A stretch of 64,000 nucleotides of DNA from Microlunatus elymi (GTDB lineage Bacteria > Actinomycetota > Actinomycetes > Propionibacteriales > Propionibacteriaceae). The stretch is taken from NCBI RefSeq assembly GCF_007362775.1, contig NZ_CP041692.1, positions 1,364,001 through 1,428,000 on the forward strand. Reading direction: 5' to 3'. The number at the start of each line of letters is the position of its first letter. Position 1 is the first letter of the stretch. Made by a program: the position numbers and the translations under genes. The notes under the pieces were generated by a model that saw only the letters and a list, made by a program, of their open reading frames with translations, did no database searches and was not told the origin of the DNA. Shown here in pieces: positions 16,521-24,123 of this stretch.

Positions 16521-16637
16521 ATGAAGGTCCAGCCGAGCGTCAAGCCGATCTGCGATAACTGCAAGGTCATCCGTCGGCACGGTCGGGTGATGGTGATCTG
16601 CAGCACGAACCCGCGGCACAAGCAGCGTCAGGGCTGA
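16521..16637 (+). CDS. rpmJ: 50S ribosomal protein L36 (zinc form)
   Basis: A 38-residue protein beginning [20 protein letters not shown] and ending RHKQRQG. Cysteines in CDNC, a third cysteine in VMVICS and the histidine in NPRHK form the zinc ribbon, so this is the zinc-binding form rather than the cysteine-free paralogue. It is below usual gene-finding length cut-offs. It lies between infA and rpsM, its normal place. AGTCACTGCG before the ATG carries no good Shine-Dalgarno. Confidence 0.96.
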   Translation: MKVQPSVKPICDNCKVIRRHGRVMVICSTNPRHKQRQG

Positions 16638-16701
16638 CCCGGGTTGCTGGGGTCACCGGATCCCGCAAGCACAACTGAATATCCATAACGTGACGGCAAG
16701 G

Positions 16702-16743
16702 CCGGAAGGAATTCCGGTCACCACCCCCGGTCGGAGGCCGGGG
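16702..16743 (+). promoter_or_regulatory. Structured leader upstream of rpsM
   Basis: Two hairpins lie in the 202-base gap between rpmJ and rpsM: CCGGAA - GGAA - TTCCGG at 16702-16717 and CCCCGG - 7 bases - CCGGGG at 16725-16743. A further GTGAC...GTCAC pair encloses the first. The position corresponds to the leader where ribosomal protein S4 regulates the alpha operon in E. coli, but the sequence gives no direct proof of such control. Confidence 0.4.
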
Positions 16744-16839
16744 CCCGGGAGTGCACCGGGGCGCCTCACGCGACGACCTCCGCGGGACCGGCCGGCAGCG
16801 CCGTACGGATCTCGTCAACAGACAAGGACACGCCAACCC

Positions 16840-17214
16840 ATGGCACGTTTGATCGGTGTCGACCTGCCGCGCGACAAGCGCCTCGAGGTCGCCCTCACCT
16901 ACATCTACGGCATCGGCCGTACCCGCGCTACCGAGACCCTGGCCAATACCGGCGTCAGCGGCGATCTGCGCGTTCACGAAGTCACCGACGACCAGCTGAT
17001 CACCTTGCGTGACTGGATCGAGGCGAACTACCAGACCGAGGGCGATCTTCGCCGTGAGGTCGCCGCCGACATCCGCCGCAAGGTCGAGATCGGCTCCTAC
17101 CAGGGCCGCCGCCACCGCAGCGGTCTGCCGGTCCGCGGACAGCGGACCCGTACCAACGCCCGCAGCCGTAAGGGTGCGCGCAAGCCCGTCGCCGGCAAGA
17201 AGAAGGCCCGCTGA
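16840..17214 (+). CDS. rpsM: 30S ribosomal protein S13
   Basis: A 124-residue protein starting [19 protein letters not shown] with the helix-hairpin-helix [10 protein letters not shown] and the C-terminal basic tail [15 protein letters not shown]13 contacts the P-site tRNA and the large subunit. ATG 16840 is preceded by GACAAGGACA. It starts the rpsM-rpsK-rpsD-rpoA-rplQ alpha operon. Confidence 0.98.
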   Translation: MARLIGVDLPRDKRLEVALTYIYGIGRTRATETLANTGVSGDLRVHEVTDDQLITLRDWIEANYQTEGDLRREVAADIRRKVEIGSYQGRRHRSGLPVRGQRTRTNARSRKGARKPVAGKKKAR

Positions 17215-17247
17215 CGCGGCCCGTGAACGCACAGGAGAACTGAACTT

Positions 17248-17649
17248 ATGGCTACAGCAGGTCGCGGCGGCGCCAAGAAGGTGCGCCGCAAGGAAAAGAA
17301 GAACGTCGTCGCGGGTCACGCCCACATCAAGTCGACCTTCAACAACACTGTCATTTCGATCACCGATCCCACCGGCGCGGTGATCGCGTGGGCCTCCGCC
17401 GGCACCGTCGGCTTCAAGGGCTCCCGCAAGTCCACCCCGTACGCCGCCCAGATGGCTGCCGAGGCCGCCGGCCGTCGCGCCATGGAGCACGGCATGAAGC
17501 GGGTCGACGTGTTCGTGAAGGGTCCGGGTTCGGGCCGCGAGACCGCGATTCGTTCGCTCGGTGCGGTCGGGCTGGAGGTCGGTGCGATCTCCGACGTCAC
17601 CCCGGTCCCGCACAACGGCTGCCGTCCGCCGAAGCGTCGTCGCGTCTAG
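17248..17649 (+). CDS. rpsK: 30S ribosomal protein S11
   Basis: A 133-residue protein with the S11 motifs [32 protein letters not shown] and C-terminal [12 protein letters not shown]. It forms part of the mRNA exit platform. CAGGAGAAC precedes ATG 17248; the gap to rpsM is 33 bases. Confidence 0.98.
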   Translation: MATAGRGGAKKVRRKEKKNVVAGHAHIKSTFNNTVISITDPTGAVIAWASAGTVGFKGSRKSTPYAAQMAAEAAGRRAMEHGMKRVDVFVKGPGSGRETAIRSLGAVGLEVGAISDVTPVPHNGCRPPKRRRV

Positions 17650-17680
17650 TCGTCCGTCCCAACCTCGTTAAGGAAAGAAC

Positions 17681-18289
17681 ATGGCTCGCTACACCGGTCC
17701 TTTGACCAAGAAGTCGCGCCGGCTGGGCACGGACCTCGTCGGCAATGACAAGGCGTTCGAACGCCGCCCCTACCCGCCGGGCATGCACGGCCGCGGCCGG
17801 ATCAAGGAGTCCGAGTACTCCCTTCAGCTGCGGGAGAAGCAGAAGATCCGCTACGCCTACGGCGTGCTGGAGAAGCAGCTGCGTCGCTACTACGAGCTGG
17901 CCTTCCGTCAGGACGGTCGTACCGGCGACAACCTGCTGCGTCTGCTCGAGACCCGGCTGGACAACGTGGTCTACCGCGCGGGCTTCGCTCGTACGCGGCG
18001 GCAGGCCCGCCAGCTGGTCGGCCACGGTCACTTCACCGTGAACGGCCAGAAGGTGACCGTTCCGTCGTACCAGGTCACCCAGTACGACATCATCGACGTC
18101 CGGGAGAAGTCGGCCAACCTGACCCCGATCGTGATCGCCAAGGAAACCCACGGCGAGCGCGTTGTTCCGGGCTGGATGGACGCCGACATCGACCGTGGCC
18201 GGATCCTGATCCACCAGCTCCCGGTCCGCGAGCAGATCACCGTCGACGTTCAAGAGCAGCTGATCGTCGAGTACTACTCGCGCGTCTAG
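17681..18289 (+). CDS. rpsD: 30S ribosomal protein S4 (zinc-free form)
   Basis: A 202-residue assembly protein for the small subunit. It starts MARYTGPLTKKSRRLGTDL, has RPYPPGMHGRGR, and an S4 RNA-binding domain with LDNVVYRAGFARTRRQARQLV. The N-terminal region holds no cysteines, so this is the zinc-free form, in contrast to the zinc form of L36 nearby. AAGGAAAG precedes the ATG. In some bacteria S4 autoregulates this operon. The 117-base gap before rpoA contains a large hairpin (18300-18343). Confidence 0.98.
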   Translation: MARYTGPLTKKSRRLGTDLVGNDKAFERRPYPPGMHGRGRIKESEYSLQLREKQKIRYAYGVLEKQLRRYYELAFRQDGRTGDNLLRLLETRLDNVVYRAGFARTRRQARQLVGHGHFTVNGQKVTVPSYQVTQYDIIDVREKSANLTPIVIAKETHGERVVPGWMDADIDRGRILIHQLPVREQITVDVQEQLIVEYYSRV

Positions 18290-18299
18290 TCCCACCGAC

Positions 18300-18343
18300 T
18301 TGTCAGTCGCTGGTTTGCCTATAGCCAAACCAGCGACTGACAA
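18300..18343. repeat. TTGTCAG hairpin element (family 3), copy 1
   Basis: Perfect 18-bp inverted arms (18300-18317 and 18326-18343) start TTGTCAGTCGCTGG and enclose an 8-base loop CCTATAGC. Related hairpins with the same TTGTCAG ends and a GGCTAT loop are at 57086-57148 and 58545-58588. This copy is inside the alpha operon, between rpsD and rpoA, where it may attenuate or process the transcript. Confidence 0.8.
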
Positions 18344-18406
18344 CTCTGAAACAAAATCCCTGAGTTCGCGTCATCAAATAGCGGTTGGCGCGGAAAGGAA
18401 CGCAAC

Positions 18407-19435
18407 ATGCTCATCGCACAGCGTCCGACGCTGTCGGAAGAGGTCATCTCCGACTTCCGGTCCCGGTTCACCATCGAGCCGCTGGAGCCGGGCTTCGGCT
18501 ACACCCTCGGCAACTCGCTGCGTCGCACCCTGCTGTCGTCCATCCCGGGCGCGGCCGTGACCAGCATCAAGATCGACGGCAACCTGCACGAGTTCTCCAC
18601 CCTGGAGGGCGTCGTCGAGGATGTCACCGAGATCATCCTGAACCTGAAGGGCCTGGTCGTCTCCTCCGAGGAGGACGAGCCGGTCGTCATGTACCTGCGC
18701 AAGGCAGGCCCGGGTGCCGTGACCGCCGCCGACATCGCGCCGCCGGCCGGTGTCGAGGTGCACAACCCCGAGCTGCACATCGCCACCCTGAACGAGAACG
18801 GGCGGCTGGAGATGGAGCTGGTGGTCGAGCGCGGCCGCGGCTACGTGTCCTCGGTGCAGAACAAGACCGCCGACGCCGAGATCGGCCGGATCCCGGTCGA
18901 CTCGATCTACTCGCCCGTGCTCAAGGTGACCTACAAGGTCGAGGCGACTCGTGTCGAGCAGCGCACCGACTTCGACAAGTTGATCTTGGACGTGGAGACC
19001 AAGAACGCGATCAAGCCGCGTGATGCGGTCGCGTCCGCCGGTCGTACCCTGGTCGAGCTGTTCGGCCTGGCCCGCGAGCTGAACGTCGAGGCCGAGGGCA
19101 TCGAGATCGGCCCGTCCCCGATCGACGAGCAGCTGGCCGCAGACCTGGCGCTGCCGGTGGAGGACCTGAACCTGACCGTTCGGTCCTACAACTGCCTCAA
19201 GCGCGAGGGCATCCACACCGTCGGCGAGCTGGTGTCCCGCTCCGAGCAGGACCTGCTGGACATCCGGAACTTCGGCTCCAAGTCCATCGACGAGGTCAAG
19301 CTCAAGCTGCACGAGATGGGGCTGTCGCTGAAGGACAGTGCGCCCGGCTTCGATCCGCTGACCGCCATCGGCCGGTACGACGACGAGCCCGGTGACGACG
19401 GCGACATCGACTACGCCGAGACTGAACAGTACTGA
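18407..19435 (+). CDS. rpoA: RNA polymerase alpha subunit
   Basis: A 342-residue protein. The N-terminal domain has the assembly motif [28 protein letters not shown]; the C-terminal domain (from about residue 245) has [22 protein letters not shown] and [15 protein letters not shown], the helix-hairpin-helix that binds UP elements and activators. Length and domains are standard. GGAAAGGAAC precedes ATG 18407. A hairpin between rpsD and rpoA may modulate its level. Confidence 0.98.
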   Translation: MLIAQRPTLSEEVISDFRSRFTIEPLEPGFGYTLGNSLRRTLLSSIPGAAVTSIKIDGNLHEFSTLEGVVEDVTEIILNLKGLVVSSEEDEPVVMYLRKAGPGAVTAADIAPPAGVEVHNPELHIATLNENGRLEMELVVERGRGYVSSVQNKTADAEIGRIPVDSIYSPVLKVTYKVEATRVEQRTDFDKLILDVETKNAIKPRDAVASAGRTLVELFGLARELNVEAEGIEIGPSPIDEQLAADLALPVEDLNLTVRSYNCLKREGIHTVGELVSRSEQDLLDIRNFGSKSIDEVKLKLHEMGLSLKDSAPGFDPLTAIGRYDDEPGDDGDIDYAETEQY

Positions 19436-19485
19436 GCCTCGGTCCAGTACTGATCCGCTAACAACCAACACGGAGAACGACACCA

Positions 19486-20088
19486 ATGCCTACACCCACC
19501 AAGGGCGCTCGCCTGGGCGGCAGCGCGGCGCACGAGCGGCTGATCCTGGCCAACCTGGCCACCCAGCTGTTCGAGCACGGGCGGATCACCACCACCGAGG
19601 CGAAGGCCAAGCGGCTGCGTCCGGTCGCGGAGAAGTTGATCACCAAGGCCAAGCGGGGAGACCTGCATGCGCGCCGTCAGGTGATGCAGACCATCCGGGA
19701 CAGGAGTGTGGTGCACTCGCTGTTCACCGAGATCGCTCCGACCTTCGCCGAGCGTGAGGGCGGCTACCTTCGGATCACCAAGGTCGGCCTGCGCAAGGGC
19801 GACCGGGCTCCGATGGCTGTCATCGAGCTCGTCACCGAGTCGGTCGAGGACTCCAAGAAGGCCAACGGCAGCTCGGCCGCTGCTGCTCCCGCCGCCGCTG
19901 CTCCTGCAGCCGCCGCGAGCGCTGCCTCTGCCGAATCGGCCGACAGCCCCGCATCTGCGGAGTCCCCGGAGAGCGCAGAGTCCCCGGAGAGCCCCGAGTC
20001 GCCGGCCTCGGCCGACGAGGTCGAGGACTCCGCCGACTCCGCTGACTCCGCTGCCGCCGAGGATTCGGAGAAGAAGCCCGAGGCCTGA
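19486..20088 (+). CDS. rplQ: 50S ribosomal protein L17 with long acidic tail
   Basis: Residues 1-125 are normal L17: [54 protein letters not shown]. The remaining ~75 residues are a low-complexity tail of alanine and proline, then repeated serine/glutamate/proline units (SAESPES-like), ending EDSEKKPEA. Many actinobacterial L17 proteins carry an alanine-rich extension, but this one is long and repetitive. GGAGAACG precedes ATG 19486. It ends the operon and a 23-bp-arm hairpin follows. Confidence 0.96.
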   Translation: MPTPTKGARLGGSAAHERLILANLATQLFEHGRITTTEAKAKRLRPVAEKLITKAKRGDLHARRQVMQTIRDRSVVHSLFTEIAPTFAEREGGYLRITKVGLRKGDRAPMAVIELVTESVEDSKKANGSSAAAAPAAAAPAAAASAASAESADSPASAESPESAESPESPESPASADEVEDSADSADSAAAEDSEKKPEA

Positions 20089-20104
20089 TCGGTCTCGAAC
20101 CTTC

Positions 20105-20184
20105 GCGAACAAAAGCCCCCGCTCATTCGCTCCTGCGGCCCGTTTTCGGGTCGTACGGGGCAATGAGCGGGGGCTTTTGTTCGC
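20105..20184. terminator. Long hairpin (GCGAACA family), likely bidirectional terminator
   Basis: Perfect 23-bp arms (20105-20127 and 20162-20184), beginning GCGAACAAAAGCCCCCGC, enclose a 34-base loop that contains its own small stem. It lies 17 bases after the rplQ stop and 81 bases from the stop of the convergent CNNM gene. The arm ends in TTTTGTTCGC on both strands, so it can terminate in both directions. A second member is at 54377-54458. Confidence 0.8.
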
Positions 20185-20265
20185 CAGCACGTCCGAACCA
20201 GTCCCGGTCCGCCCTCCGCCGGCGTACGTTTTCCAGCCGGTGACCTGCGCGGGCCGGGTGCTGGA

Positions 20266-21330
20266 TCAGCCGGCGTTGGTGGTGTCCTCGATCTGGCCGA
20301 CGAGTTCCTCGATCACGTCCTCCAGGAAGATCACTCCGGTCACCGTGCCGCCGGCGGGCTCCGTACCGAGGGCGGCCGAGGTGGCCAGCGCCACGTGCGA
20401 GCTGTGCGACCGCATGGCCCGCAGGGCATCCTCGGCCTCGCTGTCCTGCGGCACCCTGATCAGCGGTCGGATCCGGTCGGCCGGGACCGGAGCGTGGGCA
20501 TGTTTCGGATCCTCGAGATCGAGCACATCCTTCAGGTGTACGTAGCCGGTCAGGTCGCCGGCCGGGTCAGTGATCAGGTAGCGCGAGAAACCGCGGGACG
20601 CGACCAGCTGCTGTACGTCGGCCGGTGCTGCGCCGGCCGGCAGCGCGACCACCTGCTCGCGCGGCACGACCAGCGCAGCAACGGTCTTGGCGGTGAACTC
20701 CAGCGCCGCCGAGATCCGGCCGCCCTCGTCGGCGAGCGTGCCGGCCTCGGCCGATTGCCGGACGATGCTGGCCACCTCCTCCAGCGTGTAGGCGCTGGTC
20801 GCCTCGTCCTTCGGCTCGACACCGAACAGCTTGACGAACCCGTTGGCCGCCCAGTTCAGCGCGAAGATGATCGGCTTCACCAGCCGTCCGATGAACACCA
20901 GCGGCGGCGCGAGCAGCAACGCGGCTCGGTCCGGCACGGAGAAGGACAGATTCTTCGGAACCATCTCACCGAACACCACATGCAGGAAGGTGACCAGGGC
21001 CAGGGTGATCACGAAGCCGGCCACGTCGATCACCGACTCCGGCAGACCGATCGCCGAGAGCGGGATCTCCAGCAGATGGTGGATCGCCGGCTCGGACACG
21101 TTCAAGATCAACAGCGAACAGACGGTGATGCCGAGTTGAGTGGTGGCCAGCATCAGCGTGGCGTGTTCCATGGCCCACAAGGTGGTCCGGGCCGCTGCGC
21201 TGCCCTGCTCGGCGCGCGGTTCGATCTGCGAACGGCGCGCGGAGATCACCGCGAACTCGGCGCCGACGAAGTAGGCGTTGATCAACAACAACACCACCAG
21301 CGCGATCAGGCCGACGACATCGCTACTCAC
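20266..21330 (-). CDS. CNNM/CBS-domain membrane protein (hemolysin C family)
   Basis: A 354-residue protein with an N-terminal DUF21/CNNM transmembrane domain (about residues 1-190: three to four helices, motif FVGAEFAVISARRSQIE and VVFGEMVPKNL) and a cytoplasmic CBS pair (about 205-335: LVVPREQVVALP, GFSRYLITDPAG, GVIFLEDVIEELVGQI). It lacks the C-terminal CorC_HlyC domain that its partner has. The family is linked to magnesium and cobalt export. Its start overlaps the upstream gene stop by four bases; the two probably form a heteromeric pair. Confidence 0.88.
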   Translation of the reverse strand: MSSDVVGLIALVVLLLINAYFVGAEFAVISARRSQIEPRAEQGSAAARTTLWAMEHATLMLATTQLGITVCSLLILNVSEPAIHHLLEIPLSAIGLPESVIDVAGFVITLALVTFLHVVFGEMVPKNLSFSVPDRAALLLAPPLVFIGRLVKPIIFALNWAANGFVKLFGVEPKDEATSAYTLEEVASIVRQSAEAGTLADEGGRISAALEFTAKTVAALVVPREQVVALPAGAAPADVQQLVASRGFSRYLITDPAGDLTGYVHLKDVLDLEDPKHAHAPVPADRIRPLIRVPQDSEAEDALRAMRSHSSHVALATSAALGTEPAGGTVTGVIFLEDVIEELVGQIEDTTNAG

Positions 21331-22655
21331 GACTGCACCTCCGAATCGGCCTGATCAACCGGTGGATCGGGCAGGTAACGCAGCCGGTCGATCCGGCGCT
21401 CGTCGACCGAGATCACCCGCAGCGTGCCGTGATCAATCCGCACCTCGTCCTCCGGTTCGGCGATCTTGCCGAGTTCACCGGTGACGAACCCGGCCACCGT
21501 CTCGTAGTCCGGACCCTCCGGTACGACCAGGCCGGACAGCGCCCGCAGTTCGTCCGGCCGCAGCGAAGCGTCGATGATCAGGTCGTCGCCGTCGGAGCTG
21601 ACCCGGGGCGCTTCATGATCATGTTCGTCCGCGACGTCACCGATCAGTTCCTCGATCAGGTCTTCCAGGGTCACCATGCCCGCGGTGCCGCCGTACTCGT
21701 CGGCGACGATGGCTGACTGCAACGGTGCCCTGCGGAGCTGGGAAAGCAGGAGGTTGACACCGATGGTGTCCGGCACCTGCAGGGGAGTGCTCATCAGCCG
21801 GGTCACCCGGACCTGGCTGCGCTGACCGGGCTCGACCGCGTACGCGTGTTTGACGTGGATCAGTCCGATGATGTCGTCCACGTCGGCGCCGAGCACCGGG
21901 AACCGCGACATCCCGGTCTCCCGGGCCAGATCGACCACCGTCTGAGCCGAATCGGTACGGCGTACGGTTTCCATCCGCACCCGGGGCGTCATCACGTCCT
22001 CGGCGACGCGGTCGGCGAAACGCAGGGACCGGCCCAGCAGCACCGCCTGCTCGATCTCCAAGGTGCCCTCGACCGCGGAGCGTCGCACCAGTGAACTGAG
22101 CTCCTCGGCTGTCCGGGCACCGGACAACTCCTCCTGCGGTTCCACGCCGAGCGCGCGAACGACGGCGTTGGCGGTGCTGTTCAGCAGCACGACCAGGGGT
22201 TTGAACACGGTGGTGAACGCGGCCTGCAGCGGAACCACCAGCTTGGCGGTGCGGATCGGTACGGCGATGGCGAAGTTCTTCGGCACCAGTTCGCCGAACA
22301 GCATCGAGCCGAGGGTGGCGACCACGATGCCGATCACGCTGGCGATGACCGACACCGACGCCTGTGGCAGCGGGGTGGCCGACAGTGCGGGAGAGATCAG
22401 CGTGGCCAGTGCCGGCTCGAAGGTGAAGCCGGTCAGCAGGGTGGTCAAGGTGATGCCGAGCTGAGCGCCGGACAGGTGCGTGGAGGTGATCTTCAGCGCT
22501 TTGATGGTCGGACCGAGGCCACGTTCGCCGCGGCCCTGCCGGTCCTCCAGGTCACCGCGGTCGAGATTGACCAGAGCGAATTCCGAGGCGACGAAGACAC
22601 CGGTGCCGAGCGTGAGCAGGACGCCCACCCCGACCATGATCCATTCGAAGGCCAC
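21327..22655 (-). CDS. CNNM/CBS/CorC_HlyC-domain membrane protein
   Basis: A 442-residue protein with a CNNM membrane domain (about residues 1-195; FVASEFALVNLDRGDLE, LFGELVPKNFAI), a CBS pair (about 215-345; VMTPRVRMETV, VTLEDLIEELIGDV) and a C-terminal CorC_HlyC domain (about 360-430; LRPDELRALSGL, YETVAGFVTGELG). Function is inferred from family: magnesium/cobalt homeostasis. GTG 22655 follows GAGGCGGTGAG. It heads a two-gene operon with the shorter CNNM protein. A -10 element overlaps the palindrome ATGTCGCGACAT about 100 bp upstream, so a repressor may control the pair. Confidence 0.88.
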   Translation of the reverse strand: MAFEWIMVGVGVLLTLGTGVFVASEFALVNLDRGDLEDRQGRGERGLGPTIKALKITSTHLSGAQLGITLTTLLTGFTFEPALATLISPALSATPLPQASVSVIASVIGIVVATLGSMLFGELVPKNFAIAVPIRTAKLVVPLQAAFTTVFKPLVVLLNSTANAVVRALGVEPQEELSGARTAEELSSLVRRSAVEGTLEIEQAVLLGRSLRFADRVAEDVMTPRVRMETVRRTDSAQTVVDLARETGMSRFPVLGADVDDIIGLIHVKHAYAVEPGQRSQVRVTRLMSTPLQVPDTIGVNLLLSQLRRAPLQSAIVADEYGGTAGMVTLEDLIEELIGDVADEHDHEAPRVSSDGDDLIIDASLRPDELRALSGLVVPEGPDYETVAGFVTGELGKIAEPEDEVRIDHGTLRVISVDERRIDRLRYLPDPPVDQADSEVQS

Positions 22656-22750
22656 GGCTCACCGCCTCGGCTCGGGCGGGGTGGCGATGGGGAGCCCCGC
22701 ATGACGGGGCCCGGGACTTTGAGGGTTCGCAGGAGGAGGTTCGTCCATGA

Positions 22751-22766
22751 TGTCGCGACATAGTAG
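22751..22766 (-). promoter_or_regulatory. Promoter with overlapping palindromic operator for CNNM pair
   Basis: On the minus strand TACTAT (22761-22766) looks like a -10 element. The 12-bp perfect palindrome ATGTCGCGACAT (22751-22762) begins within it and covers the predicted start site. A protein bound there would block transcription of the two CNNM genes. No matching regulator gene is adjacent. Confidence 0.45.
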
Positions 22767-22818
22767 CCGAACGATGCGACAGCTTCCCAGCTGACCACCG
22801 GCGCCGGCCGCGACCCGG

Positions 22819-24009
22819 TCAGTCGAACGGTTGTGGGGGCGGCGGGCCGATGTAGCGGGACGACGGCCGGATGATCTTGCTGTCGGCTGTCTGTTCGAGG
22901 ATGTGTGCGGTCCAACCGATGACGCGCCCGGTGGCGAAGGTCGGGGTGAACATCTGCCGCGGGATGTCGCACAGCTCCATCACCACTCCGGCGTAGAACT
23001 CCACATTGGTACGCAGCGCACGGCCCGGTTTGAGTTCGTCCAGGATCGCGATCACGGACTCCTCGACCTTGATCGCGAAGTCGACCCGGGGACCGCCGAA
23101 GCCGCGAGCGATCTCCTTCAGCATGGCCGATCGTGGATCCTCGGTGCGATAGATCGCGTGTCCGAAGCCCATCATCCGCCGGCCCGAATTCACCGAATCC
23201 CTGACCCAGCCGTCGATCCGGTCCTCGGTACCGATCGCGTCCAGGGTGTCCAACGCGCGGCTCGGCGCGCCGCCGTGCAACGGTCCGGACAGCGAACCGA
23301 GGCCGCCGAGCACGCACGAACCAAGATCAGCACCGGTGGAGGCGATCACCCGCGAGGTGAAGGTGGACGCGTTGAATCCGTGATCAATGGTGGAGATCAG
23401 GTACGCGTTGATCGCGTGCCACTGGCATTGCTCCGGCTCACGGCCGGTCAGCATCCAGTAGTAGTTCGCGGCATGATCAAGATCATCTCTGGGGCCGATG
23501 ATCTTGCCGCCGGCGCGGATTCGATGCAGGGCGGCGAGCAACACCGGCGTGATCGCGCCGACGGTGATCGCCGCCTTCCGGCGTTGCTGTTGATCTTGGT
23601 CGTAGAGCGGTGCGAATCCGTACGCGGCGCAGGCGAGCGCCAGTGCCACCCGCAAACCGGCCAGCGAGTCGGCGTGTGCGGTGGCGGCGGCGATAGCCGG
23701 CAACTCGGTCAGCACCGGCTGCGGCAGCACCCGGGCCGCCCGGGCCGTGCCGCTGAAGTCTGCTGCCTGCTCCGGAGTGGGCAGTTCGCCGTCGATCATC
23801 AACCGCCAGACATCCTCGAACGGCTTGCGGGTCGCCAACTCGACCGCCGAATACTGCCGATAGTGATAGAAGCCCTCGAGTCCGCGTACGTCGCCGAGCG
23901 CGGTCTCTGCCGCCACCACACCGGCCAGGCCCCGCGGCACATCGATCAGGCTGTCGTCCATCCGATCCCGCACTACCGGCTCCAGACCCTGAATGCTCGT
24001 TGCTGGCAT
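22819..24009 (-). CDS. citA: Citrate synthase family protein (second paralogue, CitA-like)
   Basis: A 396-residue citrate synthase-fold enzyme that would condense oxaloacetate with acetyl-CoA or propionyl-CoA. It contains the histidine of STIDHGFNAS, LGGLGSLSGPLHGGAPS, GFGHAIYRTEDPRSAML and RTNVEFYAGVVM, matching the catalytic His-His-Asp set in order. ATG 24009 is chosen because AGGAGG lies six bases upstream; longer frames lack it. It is divergent from an HTH-fused citrate synthase at 24124, with an operator cluster in the gap. It is clearly different from gltA at 54496. Citrate versus methylcitrate activity cannot be told apart here. Confidence 0.88.
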   Translation of the reverse strand: MPATSIQGLEPVVRDRMDDSLIDVPRGLAGVVAAETALGDVRGLEGFYHYRQYSAVELATRKPFEDVWRLMIDGELPTPEQAADFSGTARAARVLPQPVLTELPAIAAATAHADSLAGLRVALALACAAYGFAPLYDQDQQQRRKAAITVGAITPVLLAALHRIRAGGKIIGPRDDLDHAANYYWMLTGREPEQCQWHAINAYLISTIDHGFNASTFTSRVIASTGADLGSCVLGGLGSLSGPLHGGAPSRALDTLDAIGTEDRIDGWVRDSVNSGRRMMGFGHAIYRTEDPRSAMLKEIARGFGGPRVDFAIKVEESVIAILDELKPGRALRTNVEFYAGVVMELCDIPRQMFTPTFATGRVIGWTAHILEQTADSKIIRPSSRYIGPPPPQPFD

Positions 24010-24063
24010 GGTCGCCTCCTGGTGTCCCGTTTCGTCCAGAGTCATACTTGACCGACGCGCAAA

Positions 24064-24083
24064 TCAATGTTGATCGGATCAAT
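24064..24083. promoter_or_regulatory. Operator cluster between the two citrate synthase genes
   Basis: Three half-sites alternate: ATCAA at 24064, TTGAT at 24071 and ATCAA at 24079. Two overlapping dyads result (ATCAA-TG-TTGAT and TTGATC-G-GATCAA). They lie in the 114-bp divergent gap, near the expected -35 region of the minus-strand gene. The HTH domain fused to the plus-strand citrate synthase is the most obvious candidate binder. The GATC word is common in this window, which weakens the inference. Confidence 0.45.
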
Positions 24084-24123
24084 ACAACTCAGCCTCTGGG
24101 TAGACATCCACGGAAAGAGCACG

